A DNA stretch of 64,000 nucleotides, taken from positions 124,001-188,000 of the forward strand of contig NZ_FRCS01000002.1 in the NCBI RefSeq assembly GCF_900143005.1, given 5' to 3'. Of the stretch, positions 9,351-17,425 are shown piece by piece; the stretch's first letter is position 1, and every line of letters begins with the position of its first letter. The translations under genes and the position numbers were made by a program. The stretch comes from Cryptosporangium aurantiacum (GTDB lineage Bacteria; Actinomycetota; Actinomycetes; Mycobacteriales; Cryptosporangiaceae). The notes below the pieces were generated by a model that was not told the origin of the DNA, ran no database searches, and was given only the letters and a program-made list of their open reading frames with translations.

Positions 9351-11777
9351 GTGAGTCTCGGCACCGATACGCCCACCGACCCGCAGCTCAGTTCCGCCGA
9401 CCTCGCAGAGCGCGTACGACAGCTGGACGACGCCGACCTCGCGCGCGTCGACGCCTGGTGGCGGGCGAACAACTACCTGACCGTCGGGCAGATCTACCTT
9501 CAGGCCAACCCGCTCCTCCGGGAGCCGCTGCGCGCCGACCACATCAAGCCGCGCCTGCTCGGCCACTGGGGCACCAGCCCGGGCCTGTCGTTCCTCTACG
9601 CGCACCTGTCCCGCCTGATCCGGATCACCGGTCAGGAGGCGATCTACCTCGCCGGTCCGGGGCACGGCGGCCCGGCGCTGGTGGCGGCCGGCTGGCTGGA
9701 GGGGACCTACAGCGAGATCTACCCGCGCGTCGGCCAGGACGAGACCGGCCTGCACCGGCTGTTCCGTCAGTTCTCGGCGCCGGGTGGGATCCCCAGCCAC
9801 GTCTCGGTCACGACTCCTGGATCGATCCACGAGGGCGGCGAGCTGGGTTACGTCCTGGTGCACGCGTTCGGGGCCGTGATGGACAACCCCGACCTGCTCG
9901 CGCTCGCGGTGGTCGGCGACGGCGAGGCCGAGACCGGGCCGCTGGAGGGCGCCTGGAAGGGCATCTCGTTCCTCAACCCCGCGCGGGACGGCGCGGTGCT
10001 GCCGGTGCTGCACCTCAACGGCGCGAAGATCTCCGGCCCGACGGTGCTGGCCCGCAAGGACCCGGCCGAGGTGCGCGACCTCTTCTCCGGCCACGGTTAT
10101 GACGTGATCGAGGTCGAGGGCTCCGACCTGCCCGGCATGCACTACGGCTTCGCCGAGGCGCTGGCGACCGCGTGGGCGTCGATCCGGCGGATCCAGGAGT
10201 CGGCCCGCAACGGCAGCTGGGACGGCTCGCGTCCGCGGTGGCCGATGATCGTCTTGCGGACGCCGAAGGGCTGGACGGGTCCGGAGGTGGTGGACGGCAC
10301 CCAGGTGGCAGGCACCTACCGGGCGCACCAGGTGCCGCTGAGCGGCGTCAAGGACAACCCGGACCACCTGGCCCAGCTCGAACGCTGGATGCGCTCCTAC
10401 CGGCCGGACGAGCTGTTCGACGCCGACGGTGTGCCGAACGCGGACGTCCAGGCCGCGAACCCGCGCGGTGACCTGCGGATGTCGGCGAGCCCGCACGCGA
10501 ACGGCGGCCGGCTCACCCGCGATCTCGACCTGCCCGACTTCCGCCAATACGCGATCGACGTCACGTCGCCCGCAGGCAGCCGCGCCGAGTCGACCCGGAA
10601 GCTCGGCGAGCTGATGCGGGACATCTACTCGCGGAACCCCGACCGGTTCCGGCTGTTCTCGCCGGACGAGACGAACAGCAACCGCCTGGGTGCGGTGTTC
10701 GAGGTGTCCGACCGGGCCTGGGGCGAAGGCGTGCTGCCGAGCGACGTGAGCCTGAGCCGCGACGGCCGGGTGATGGAGGTGCTGTCCGAGCACAACTGCC
10801 ACGGCTGGCTCGAGGGCTACACGCTCACCGGCCGGCACGGGTTGTTCGCGACCTACGAGGCGTTCGCGATGGTCAGCGCCTCGCAGACGATCCAGCACAG
10901 CAAGTGGCTGGAGGAGGCCAACCACCTGTCGTGGCGGGCGGAGGTGCCGAGCCTGAACGTCCTGCTGACGTCGACGGCCTGGCGGAACGACCACAACGGG
11001 TTCTCCCACCAGGGGCCCGGGCTGATCCAGACCGTGCTCACACAGCGCGGCGACGTCTCCCGGATCTACCTGCCGCCGGACGCGAACTGCCTGCTGTCGG
11101 TCGCCGACCACTGCTTCCGCTCGCGGTCGTACGTCAACCTGATCGTCATCGACAAGCAGCCGCAGCTGCAGTACCTGACGATCGACGAGGCGATCGAGCA
11201 CTGCACGCGGGGGGCGAGCATCTGGCAGTGGGCAGGCAACGACGACGGCACCAGCGACCCGGACATCGTGCTGGCGTGCGCCGGTGACGTGGTCACGATG
11301 GAGACCGTCGCCGCGGCGCAGATCCTCACCGAGCGGCTGCCGCACTTCCGCACCCGCGTGGTGAACGTGGTCGACCTGATGACGCTGCCCCGCCACAAGG
11401 ACCACCCGCACGGCATGGAAGCGACGCTGTTCCGCGAGCTGTTCACCGACCACGTCGACGTCGTCTTCACGTTCCACGGGTTCCCGGGGGCGATCCACCA
11501 GGTCGTCCACGGCCGCCCGGACGCCGACCGGTTCCACGTCCGCGGGTTCATCGAGGAGGGGACCACGACGACGCCGTTCGACATGACCGTGAAGAACAAG
11601 GCGTCGCGCTACCACCTGGTGATCGACGCGCTGAACAACGCGCGTCGGACGCCGCCGGGCGCGTCCGAGCTCAGGGCGTGGTGCGAGGCGCAGCTGGACA
11701 AGCACACCGAGTACGTGGTGGAGCACCTGGAGGACATGCCGGAGGTGCGGGACTGGGTGCTGCCCGCTAGGGCATGA
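9351..11777 (+). CDS. xfp: Phosphoketolase (xylulose-5-P/fructose-6-P)
   Basis: The 808-aa product has full family length. It carries the signature segment GHWGTSPGLSFLYAHL near residue 66 and the thiamine-diphosphate motif GDGEAETGPLEGAWKG near 185. Many further family blocks follow, including RNDHNGFSHQGPG. The enzyme phosphorolyses xylulose-5-P (or fructose-6-P) to acetyl phosphate plus glyceraldehyde-3-P (or erythrose-4-P). The GTG start follows an AGAGAGGGAG site. No acetate kinase or phosphotransacetylase gene is adjacent. Its 3' end overlaps the convergent LuxR-type gene by 11 nt. Confidence 0.95.
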   Translation: MSLGTDTPTDPQLSSADLAERVRQLDDADLARVDAWWRANNYLTVGQIYLQANPLLREPLRADHIKPRLLGHWGTSPGLSFLYAHLSRLIRITGQEAIYLAGPGHGGPALVAAGWLEGTYSEIYPRVGQDETGLHRLFRQFSAPGGIPSHVSVTTPGSIHEGGELGYVLVHAFGAVMDNPDLLALAVVGDGEAETGPLEGAWKGISFLNPARDGAVLPVLHLNGAKISGPTVLARKDPAEVRDLFSGHGYDVIEVEGSDLPGMHYGFAEALATAWASIRRIQESARNGSWDGSRPRWPMIVLRTPKGWTGPEVVDGTQVAGTYRAHQVPLSGVKDNPDHLAQLERWMRSYRPDELFDADGVPNADVQAANPRGDLRMSASPHANGGRLTRDLDLPDFRQYAIDVTSPAGSRAESTRKLGELMRDIYSRNPDRFRLFSPDETNSNRLGAVFEVSDRAWGEGVLPSDVSLSRDGRVMEVLSEHNCHGWLEGYTLTGRHGLFATYEAFAMVSASQTIQHSKWLEEANHLSWRAEVPSLNVLLTSTAWRNDHNGFSHQGPGLIQTVLTQRGDVSRIYLPPDANCLLSVADHCFRSRSYVNLIVIDKQPQLQYLTIDEAIEHCTRGASIWQWAGNDDGTSDPDIVLACAGDVVTMETVAAAQILTERLPHFRTRVVNVVDLMTLPRHKDHPHGMEATLFRELFTDHVDVVFTFHGFPGAIHQVVHGRPDADRFHVRGFIEEGTTTTPFDMTVKNKASRYHLVIDALNNARRTPPGASELRAWCEAQLDKHTEYVVEHLEDMPEVRDWVLPARA

Positions 11778-14601
11778 GCTTGACGAGTTCGACTCGGGAC
11801 CGCACGCCGAGGCGCACGAAGATGTTGCGCATGTGGTGGTCGACGGTGCGGACGCTCAGGTAGAGCTGCGCGGCGATCTCGCGGTTCGTCGCGCCCTGCG
11901 CGGCGAGCTGCGCGATCTGCAGCTGCTGCGGGGTGAGGTTGGCCGGGCCGGGGCTCGGGTCGCTCGACGGGGGTCGGACGACCTCCCCGGCCGCCCGCAG
12001 CTCGCCCTGGCAGGCGTCGGCCCAGGGCGCGGCCTCGAGCCGTTCGAACGTCTCCAGCGCGCTGTGCAGCACGCCGCGCGCCGCGAGCGCTCCGCGGCGA
12101 CGACGCAGCTCGTGGCCGTAGAGCAGCTCGGTGCGCGCCCGCTCGAACTCGTGGTCACCGTGCTCGTGCAGCCGCATCGCCTCGCGGTAGTTGTCCTCGG
12201 CGTCGGAGGGATCGGTCGCCAGCAACGCCCGGCACCGGGCCGCCAGCGCCATCGGGGCGGGGCTGCCGGTCGCGCTGGCCCAGATGTCGAAGTAGCGGCC
12301 GATGCCGACCGCGGCCGACCGGTCGCCGCAGCGCAGCGCCGCCTCCACGAAGTGCGGTGCGGCCATCATCTTGACCAGCGGGTGGCTGCGGCCCGCCCCG
12401 GCGTCCGAGACCAGCACGAGCAGCCGGGACATCGCCTCGGCCGTCCGGCCGACCGTGAGGTCGAGCGCGGCCAGCGCCCAGTTGGCCATCGCGACCGACA
12501 TGCTCAGCCCGCGGTTGTCGGCCTCGCTGATCGCCGCTCGCGCGCGCAGCAGGCACGTCTGCTCGTCGCCGCGCGGCACGGCCAGCAGCGCCAGCGACGC
12601 GAGGTGGAAGCTCGCCGAACCCGCCTGACCGAGGTTGCGCGCCAGCGCCAGACCCTCGTCGGCGCTGTGGATCGCCGCCGGGTGGCGTCCGAGCCAGAGC
12701 TGGGCGTAGGTGCTCAGCTCCAGCGTCCGCGGCAGCGCGGTGACCTCTCCTCGGACCTGCGCGGACGCCCGTGCGCGCACCGAGAGCCCCAGCGCGGTCG
12801 ACTCCTGCCCGAGGACGCAGGCTGCGAGGCTGGCCCAGACCAGCAGCGTCGGGTCGTCGTGCAGCGGCGCCAGCTCCAGCACCCGTCGCAGCGGGCCGAC
12901 CGCCGCGGTGTGCCGACGCTCGAACGCGGCCGCCATCCCGGCGCAGAACTCGAACATCAGCTGGGCTTCCGGCGTCTCCTCGCTGCCCCGCAGCGCCAGC
13001 ACCCGGTGCAGAACGTCCAGGTATCGACGCTGATCGCCGGCGAGGAAATCGACCTCGCTGGCGTGGATCAACGCCACCATCGCGGCGGTGCGGTCCGGCT
13101 CACCGAGCCGCCCGGCGGCGCCGAGCAGGAGTTCCTGAGCCGCGGCGGGAAGGCCGGTGCGGAGCTCGATCTCGCCTCGCAGGAGATCGCGGAACCCGTG
13201 CAGCGCGGTCTCCGGTCGCGGCGGGCGCAACCGCGCGAGCAGGACGCCTGCCCGGTGCGGTTGCCCGGCGAGCCAGGCGTCCTTGGCGGCGGCCAGCAGG
13301 TGCCCGGCCTTCTCGTCCGGTTCCGGCGTCAGCTCGGCGATCCGCTCGGCCGCGAACGACGCGGCGGCGTGGTCGCCGCTATCGCGGACCGCGGCGGCGG
13401 CGCGCTCCAGTTCGTCGGCCACGCCGTCGTCGGCCCCACCGGGCTCGGGCGCGAGCGCCGCCAGGTGCCAGGCCCGTCGCAGCCGCCACTCGGCCTCGGC
13501 GCGGGTACCGGCGTCGGTCTCCTCGTGCGCCAGCACCTCCGCGAGCAGCTGGTGGGCCGCGCGGCGATCGGCTGCCGACGCCGCCTGGTAAACCGCGCCG
13601 CGCAGCAGCGGGAACCGGAACCGCACCGCGCCGTCGACCTCGTGCACGAGGCCTGCCGCCTCGGCCGGCTCCAACGCCGACAGGTGGCCACCGCCCGCTT
13701 CGGCGGCGCGGGCCAGGGTCCCCGCGTCGAGCTGTTCGTCGGTCGCGACCAGCAGCAGGAGCCGGCGCGCGGCGAGCGGCAGCCGGGCGATCCGCTCGTC
13801 GTACTCGCGGCGCACCCGGCTGTAGAGCGGCAGCGTCTCCGGTAGCGGCGCGCGTCCGGCGCGCTGGTCGGCGGAGAGCGTCCGGGTCAGTTCCTCGATC
13901 GCACGCGGGTTGCCCGCGCAGGACCGGGCGATCGCGGCCGCGACGTCGGCGGCGACGTCACCGGCGAGCAGCCGGCCGATCAGCGCGGCCGAGGCCGGCG
14001 GCGCCAGGCCCGGCAGCGTGAGCGACGGCAGGCCGGGCAGCGGCGGCCGGTCGTCGGGCATCGTGAACACGATCGCGACCTTCTCGGCGGCCAACCGCCT
14101 GGCCACGAACGCCAGCGCGTCCCGGGAGGCCTCGTCGACCAGGTGGACGTCGTCGACGCAGCACAGCACCGGCCGGCGGCTCGCCGTCCGCACCAGCAGT
14201 TCGAGCACCGCGACGCAGAGCGGCAGCTCGCCGGGGACGTCCGTCGGGTCACCGGCCATCGCCCTGGTCAGCGTCGCGGCCTGGAGCTTCGGGAGCGTGG
14301 AGACCCGGGCCGCGAGCGGCATCAGGAGCCGGTGCAGGGCGGCAAACGGGAGGTCCGACTCGGCCTCCACGCCTTCGGCGGTCAGGACGACAAAACCCTG
14401 GGCGGCGTCCGCGGCGTACCGGAGCAGCGACGTCCGGCCGATTCCGGGCGGGCCCTGCACGACGAGGCCACCGCCCTGATGTGCACGAACCTGCTCGAGC
14501 AGCGCGCGGACCTCCGGCCGGCCGGGGCCGGTGCCGGCGTCGGCTAGTTGCGGAATTCGCGCGGTGAGCACGCGCCGATTGTTACCGACGACCGATGGCA
14601 A
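11767..14601 (-). CDS. Large LuxR-family regulator with AAA-type ATPase domain
   Basis: Up to 944 aa (TTG at 14601; the GTG at 14571 is an equally plausible start). An N-terminal ATPase-like domain has a P-loop GPPGIGRTS, where the usual Lys is Arg, and a Walker B region VLCCVDDVHLVDE. A long helical repeat middle (about 350-850, TPR-like) follows, then a C-terminal LuxR HTH in the last 60 residues with ATNREIAAQLYLSVRTVDHH. This is the LAL/MalT-like architecture. The P-loop Arg questions ATP hydrolysis. No clear target is known; phosphoketolase converges with an 11-nt overlap. Confidence 0.88.
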   Translation of the reverse strand: MPSVVGNNRRVLTARIPQLADAGTGPGRPEVRALLEQVRAHQGGGLVVQGPPGIGRTSLLRYAADAAQGFVVLTAEGVEAESDLPFAALHRLLMPLAARVSTLPKLQAATLTRAMAGDPTDVPGELPLCVAVLELLVRTASRRPVLCCVDDVHLVDEASRDALAFVARRLAAEKVAIVFTMPDDRPPLPGLPSLTLPGLAPPASAALIGRLLAGDVAADVAAAIARSCAGNPRAIEELTRTLSADQRAGRAPLPETLPLYSRVRREYDERIARLPLAARRLLLLVATDEQLDAGTLARAAEAGGGHLSALEPAEAAGLVHEVDGAVRFRFPLLRGAVYQAASAADRRAAHQLLAEVLAHEETDAGTRAEAEWRLRRAWHLAALAPEPGGADDGVADELERAAAAVRDSGDHAAASFAAERIAELTPEPDEKAGHLLAAAKDAWLAGQPHRAGVLLARLRPPRPETALHGFRDLLRGEIELRTGLPAAAQELLLGAAGRLGEPDRTAAMVALIHASEVDFLAGDQRRYLDVLHRVLALRGSEETPEAQLMFEFCAGMAAAFERRHTAAVGPLRRVLELAPLHDDPTLLVWASLAACVLGQESTALGLSVRARASAQVRGEVTALPRTLELSTYAQLWLGRHPAAIHSADEGLALARNLGQAGSASFHLASLALLAVPRGDEQTCLLRARAAISEADNRGLSMSVAMANWALAALDLTVGRTAEAMSRLLVLVSDAGAGRSHPLVKMMAAPHFVEAALRCGDRSAAVGIGRYFDIWASATGSPAPMALAARCRALLATDPSDAEDNYREAMRLHEHGDHEFERARTELLYGHELRRRRGALAARGVLHSALETFERLEAAPWADACQGELRAAGEVVRPPSSDPSPGPANLTPQQLQIAQLAAQGATNREIAAQLYLSVRTVDHHMRNIFVRLGVRSRVELVKLMP

Positions 14602-14720
14602 ACACTGTTAGTTTTGAGAAATCCCTGGGTCCGCATCGATTCGGCCGCGCCGTGCCGCGTACGACGACCGCGACGAGCAGCCCGAGCGCACGCACCACGC
14701 GCACACAAGCCTCCCCCGGT

Positions 14721-14754
14721 AGCCCAAGGGCCCTAACCAACGGCCCTGTGGGCT
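14721..14754 (-). terminator. Hairpin downstream of rpmE2
   Basis: AGCCCAAGGGCC (14721-14732) pairs with GGCCCTGTGGGCT (14742-14754) with one bulged G and a 9-nt loop. It starts 15 nt beyond the L31 stop on the minus strand. No long T-tract follows, as is common in GC-rich actinobacteria. The rest of 14602-14768 shows no gene. Confidence 0.55.
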
Positions 14755-14768
14755 CCCGGGAGCGGGGC

Positions 14769-15017
14769 TTACTTCTTCTTCGCGTAGCGAGCGCGGAACT
14801 TCTCGACGCGACCGGCGCTGTCGAGGATGCGCTGCTTACCGGTGTAGAACGGGTGGCTGGCCGACGAGATGTCGACCTCGACCAGCGGGTATGTGGTGCC
14901 GTCCGACCACTCGATCGTGCGGCTCGTGGTCACCGTCGAGCGGGTCAGGAACGCCACGTCCGCCGACCGGTCACGGAACACCACCGGGCGGTACTCGGGG
15001 TGGATACCAGGCTTCAT
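14769..15017 (-). CDS. rpmE2: Ribosomal protein L31 type B (Zn-free)
   Basis: An 82-aa protein beginning [16 protein letters not shown] and containing [12 protein letters not shown], both diagnostic of L31. It has no cysteine, so it is the type-B paralogue that replaces zinc-binding L31 in the 50S subunit during zinc starvation. A ribosome-binding site GAGAGGAA precedes the ATG. It is divergent from a cysteine-free L33 gene, with a Zur-box-like site between. That pairing is a hallmark of zinc-responsive ribosome remodelling. Confidence 0.95.
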   Translation of the reverse strand: MKPGIHPEYRPVVFRDRSADVAFLTRSTVTTSRTIEWSDGTTYPLVEVDISSASHPFYTGKQRILDSAGRVEKFRARYAKKK

Positions 15018-15110
15018 GCCGACGTTCCTCTCTGTTCGCGGCCACTTTCTGGCCGCTCGGTTGGATAACCCAACCCACTGGTCACATGTTCCCGCGCACG
15101 GCGGAATACT

Positions 15111-15125
15111 TGAACATGGTTTTCG
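15111..15125. promoter_or_regulatory. Candidate Zur box
   Basis: TGAACATGGTTTTCG matches the actinobacterial Zur-box pattern TGAAAATGATTTTCA at 12 of 15 positions. It sits between the divergent genes for cysteine-free L31 and L33, 39 nt before the L33 ATG. Zinc-loaded Zur repressing both genes is established in related actinobacteria; its action here is inferred. Confidence 0.6.
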
Positions 15126-15163
15126 TTACACTAACCGCAAGCTCCGGCGAGTGGGAGAGAGAA

Positions 15164-15331
15164 ATGGCCAAGGGCAACGAGCTCCGCCCGGTAGTCAAGC
15201 TGCGGTCGACCGCGGGCACCGGCTTCACGTACGTCACCCGGAAGAACCGGCGGAACGACCCCGACCGGCTCACGCTGACGAAGTACGACCCCCGCGTAGG
15301 TCGCCACGTGGAGTTCCGCGAGGAACGCTGA
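15164..15331 (+). CDS. rpmG: Ribosomal protein L33 (Zn-free paralogue)
   Basis: A 55-aa protein starting [20 protein letters not shown] and ending [12 protein letters not shown], clearly bacterial L33. It has no cysteine, so it lacks the zinc ribbon and is the zinc-independent form. A purine-rich GGGAGAGAGAA precedes the ATG. Oddly, the last 30-40 nt of the gene, including the stop codon, are the founder copy of a 66-bp tandem repeat that continues to 15530. Confidence 0.95.
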   Translation: MAKGNELRPVVKLRSTAGTGFTYVTRKNRRNDPDRLTLTKYDPRVGRHVEFREER

Positions 15332-15530
15332 CACCCCCGAAGTACGACACCGTGCCGAGACGCAGGTCGCCACGTGGAGTTCCGCGAGGAACGCTGACAC
15401 CCCCGAGGTACGACACCGTGCCGAGACGCAGGTCGCCACGTGGAGTTCCGCGAGGAACGCTGACACCCCCGAAGTACGACACCGTGCCGAGACGCAGGTC
15501 GCCACGCGGAGCTCCACGAGGAACGCTGAC
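15298..15530 (+). repeat. 66-bp tandem repeat derived from the rpmG 3' end
   Basis: The segment starting AGGTCGCCACGTGGAG recurs at 15298, 15364, 15430 and 15496, an exact 66-bp period. There are three full units and a diverged fourth of about 35 nt. The first unit starts inside rpmG and includes its final codons and TGA. Each unit carries GTTCCGCGAGGAAC, a 5-bp hairpin closed by a GCGA (GNRA) loop; the last copy has decayed. Within later units the L33 tail frame is kept (66 = 22 codons), but each ends in TGA. No start codon supports translation of the copies. Confidence 0.9.
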
Positions 15531-15540
15531 CCCAGCGCGA

Positions 15541-15567
15541 CGCCCGGCCGAGAAGGCCGGGCGTTTT
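15541..15567 (+). terminator. Rho-independent terminator of rpmG
   Basis: CGCCCGGCC, loop GAGAA, GGCCGGGCG, then TTTT: a perfect 9-bp GC stem with a short T-tract. It ends the rpmG transcript after the tandem repeat, so the repeat is transcribed as a long 3' untranslated region. Confidence 0.9.
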
Positions 15568-15598
15568 CGTGTGCGCGTCCGCCGGGTAGCGACACGAC

Positions 15599-15925
15599 AT
15601 GACTGTGAACCCCTCGGACGCGGATCGTTCCACCGACCTCGACTCGGATCCGCACCACGACGCGCTCGCCACGACCTACGACGAGGTCGACACCCGCTCC
15701 CCCGCGGAGATCGCGGAAGACCGGGAGGAGGCCGACGCCACCCCCGACCCGCACACCGACCACCGCCCGACGATCCCGGCCGTTCCGAAGCCGGTGGTTC
15801 CCGCCGTCGCCGGAGTGCTGACGTTCGTGCTGCTGGCGTTCCCGTTCGGCTGGACGATCCTCGGCGCGGTGATCGGGGCGCTCGTCGCTGCCGCGATCTC
15901 CTACGCGTTCGTGTTCCGCCTCTGA
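15599..15925 (+). CDS. Small acidic protein with C-terminal membrane hairpin
   Basis: A 108-aa protein. Residues 1-62 are strongly acidic and hydrophilic, with a DPHHDALATTYDEVDTRSP-type stretch. Residues 66-106 are hydrophobic and could form one or two membrane helices, with FPFGWTILGAVIGAL in the middle. I do not recognise a family. It starts 31 nt after the rpmG terminator. It is probably a membrane protein with a cytoplasmic N-terminus; the role is unknown. Confidence 0.6.
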   Translation: MTVNPSDADRSTDLDSDPHHDALATTYDEVDTRSPAEIAEDREEADATPDPHTDHRPTIPAVPKPVVPAVAGVLTFVLLAFPFGWTILGAVIGALVAAAISYAFVFRL

Positions 15926-15929
15926 GCGC

Positions 15930-16268
15930 TCAGAACGCGCCCCCCGCCATCTGGATGGCGATCGCGAGCCCGAGCGGCGGCACAAGGTAGGCCGCGCCGA
16001 TGACACCGGCGCGCCCCCACCCGCGGTAGCGGAAGCCGAACAGCGCGACGATCAACGCGATCAACGTCGACACCGCAGGCAGGCTGATCATCAGCCAGCC
16101 TCCGGCTACGGTGCAGGCCAGTCCGCGATCCGCATCGCAGTCCGGACCGACGAGCGCGAGGAACGGCCCGTAGAGGCACATCGCCACGAACCACGCGCCG
16201 AGCACGATCAGCGCGAACGTCGTCAGGACAATCTCCAGTGCCGAGCTGCGGCGGCGCTCCGTAACCAT
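15930..16268 (-). CDS. Small integral membrane protein
   Basis: A 112-aa protein from the ATG at 16268; an upstream in-frame extension to 16406 is Arg/Pro-rich and unlikely to be coding. Three to four hydrophobic segments lie at about 12-36, 50-72, 83-102 and at the C-terminus. Two Cys (in DCDADRGLACT) sit between the first and second segments and could form an extracytoplasmic disulfide. No family recognised. It converges with the preceding membrane protein gene, 4 nt apart. Confidence 0.55.
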   Translation of the reverse strand: MVTERRRSSALEIVLTTFALIVLGAWFVAMCLYGPFLALVGPDCDADRGLACTVAGGWLMISLPAVSTLIALIVALFGFRYRGWGRAGVIGAAYLVPPLGLAIAIQMAGGAF

Positions 16269-16341
16269 GGTCCGAGCGTGCCGAGCCGCGCGCCCCGAGC
16301 GATGAGTACTTCTACCCTGCGCGCGAGTCGGGTAACCGACG

Positions 16342-17349
16342 TCAGGCGGTGGCCGGCGTGGGCGCGGTGGCAGGCGAGTCAGCGTCCGACGAAGCAGGAG
16401 CAGCACCCCAACGGCGGGCCAGCACCGCGCAGACGATCAGCTGCAGTTGGTGGAAGAGCATCAGCGGCAGGATCACCAGGCCGGCACCGGTACCGGCGAA
16501 CAGGACCGTCGCCATCGGCACGCCGGTGGCGAGGCTCTTCTTCGAGCCCGCGAAGACGATCGTGATCCGGTCCTCGCGGTTGAAGCCGAGCTTCCGCGAG
16601 ACGAAGCCGGTGATCAGCAGCACCGCAGCGAGCAGCACGACACACACGGCCACCAGCGCGACCAGGTCCCACCCGGAGAGGCTGCTCCAGACGCCCGCCA
16701 CGACCGCTCCGCTGAACGCGGTGTAGACGACCAGCAGGATCGAGCCGCGATCGAGCAGTCCGAGCACCTTCTTGTGCCGTCCGACGAACCCGCCGATCCA
16801 CGGCCGCAGCGCCTGCCCGAGCGCGAACGGCACCAGCAGCTGGACGACGATCTTCAGCACCGTGCCACCGGAGAAGCTCATCCCGGTGTCGCTGAGCAGC
16901 ACCGCGACCAGCACGGGCGTCAGCACCACGCCGAGCACGTTCGACAGGGACGCCGTGCAGATCGCCGCCGCCACGTTGCCCTTCGCGATCGACACGAACG
17001 CGATCGACGACTGCACGGTCGACGGCAACAGGCACAGGAACACAACACCGGCGGCCAGCTCGGACGAGAGCACCGCGTCCGGCAGCAACCGGATCACCAG
17101 CCCGAGCACCGGGAACAGCACGAACGTGAACGCCAGCACCAGCAGGTGCAACCGCCAGTGCTTGATGCCTGCGATCACGGTTTCCGTCGACAGCCGCGCG
17201 CCGTACAGGAAGAACAAAAAGCCGATGGCGACGACGATCAGCTGGTCGAGAACGTCCTCGACGACGCCCCGGGCCGGCAGCGCGGACGCGAGCGCCACCA
17301 TCGTGAGCAGCGCGACGATGTACGGGTCGGGGCGGAAACGACGGAGCAT
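16342..17349 (-). CDS. Bile acid:sodium symporter (BASS)-like transporter
   Basis: A 335-aa protein from the ATG at 17349 (MLRRFRPDPY), with about ten hydrophobic segments. Family marks of the SBF-like group include FLFFLYGARLS near residue 48, the CLLPSTVQSSIAFVSIAKGN segment (105-125), and the later FAGSKKSLATGVPMA motif. These are secondary transporters of organic anions; the substrate is unknown. It is divergent from a LysR gene with a 76-nt gap containing a dyad, so LysR control of uptake or export is likely. Confidence 0.88.
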   Translation of the reverse strand: MLRRFRPDPYIVALLTMVALASALPARGVVEDVLDQLIVVAIGFLFFLYGARLSTETVIAGIKHWRLHLLVLAFTFVLFPVLGLVIRLLPDAVLSSELAAGVVFLCLLPSTVQSSIAFVSIAKGNVAAAICTASLSNVLGVVLTPVLVAVLLSDTGMSFSGGTVLKIVVQLLVPFALGQALRPWIGGFVGRHKKVLGLLDRGSILLVVYTAFSGAVVAGVWSSLSGWDLVALVAVCVVLLAAVLLITGFVSRKLGFNREDRITIVFAGSKKSLATGVPMATVLFAGTGAGLVILPLMLFHQLQLIVCAVLARRWGAAPASSDADSPATAPTPATA

Positions 17350-17390
17350 GGTGATCAACTCTGCGGCACGCCGCGGAGATCGTGAAGTGC

Positions 17391-17412
17391 GATCACCGCT
17401 CTGACTGTGATC
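17391..17412. promoter_or_regulatory. Dyad between transporter and LysR genes
   Basis: GATCAC at 17391-17396 and GTGATC at 17407-17412 form an inverted repeat with a 10-nt spacer. It is centred in the 76-nt gap between the divergent BASS transporter and LysR genes. A further GTGATCA occurs at 17351. It is a likely LysR binding region controlling both genes. Confidence 0.5.
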
Positions 17413-17425
17413 ATAAAATGTGATG

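Noticed and set aside
9270-11726. 818-aa open frame antisense to phosphoketolase
   Set aside because: It mirrors the phosphoketolase gene, is Arg/Val/His-rich with no recognisable domain, and reflects GC-rich codon bias on the opposite strand.
11833-13845. 670-aa open frame antisense to the LuxR-type gene
   Set aside because: A shadow frame with low-complexity Arg/Gln/Gly composition; the LuxR-type gene on the other strand has clear domains.
15270-15482. Minus-strand 70-aa frame with three near-identical protein repeats
   Set aside because: The protein repeats only reflect the 66-bp DNA repeat. It has no clear ribosome-binding site and overlaps rpmG.
15298-15530. Possible CRISPR array
   Set aside because: Units are contiguous 66-bp tandem copies without unique spacers, and no cas genes are near.
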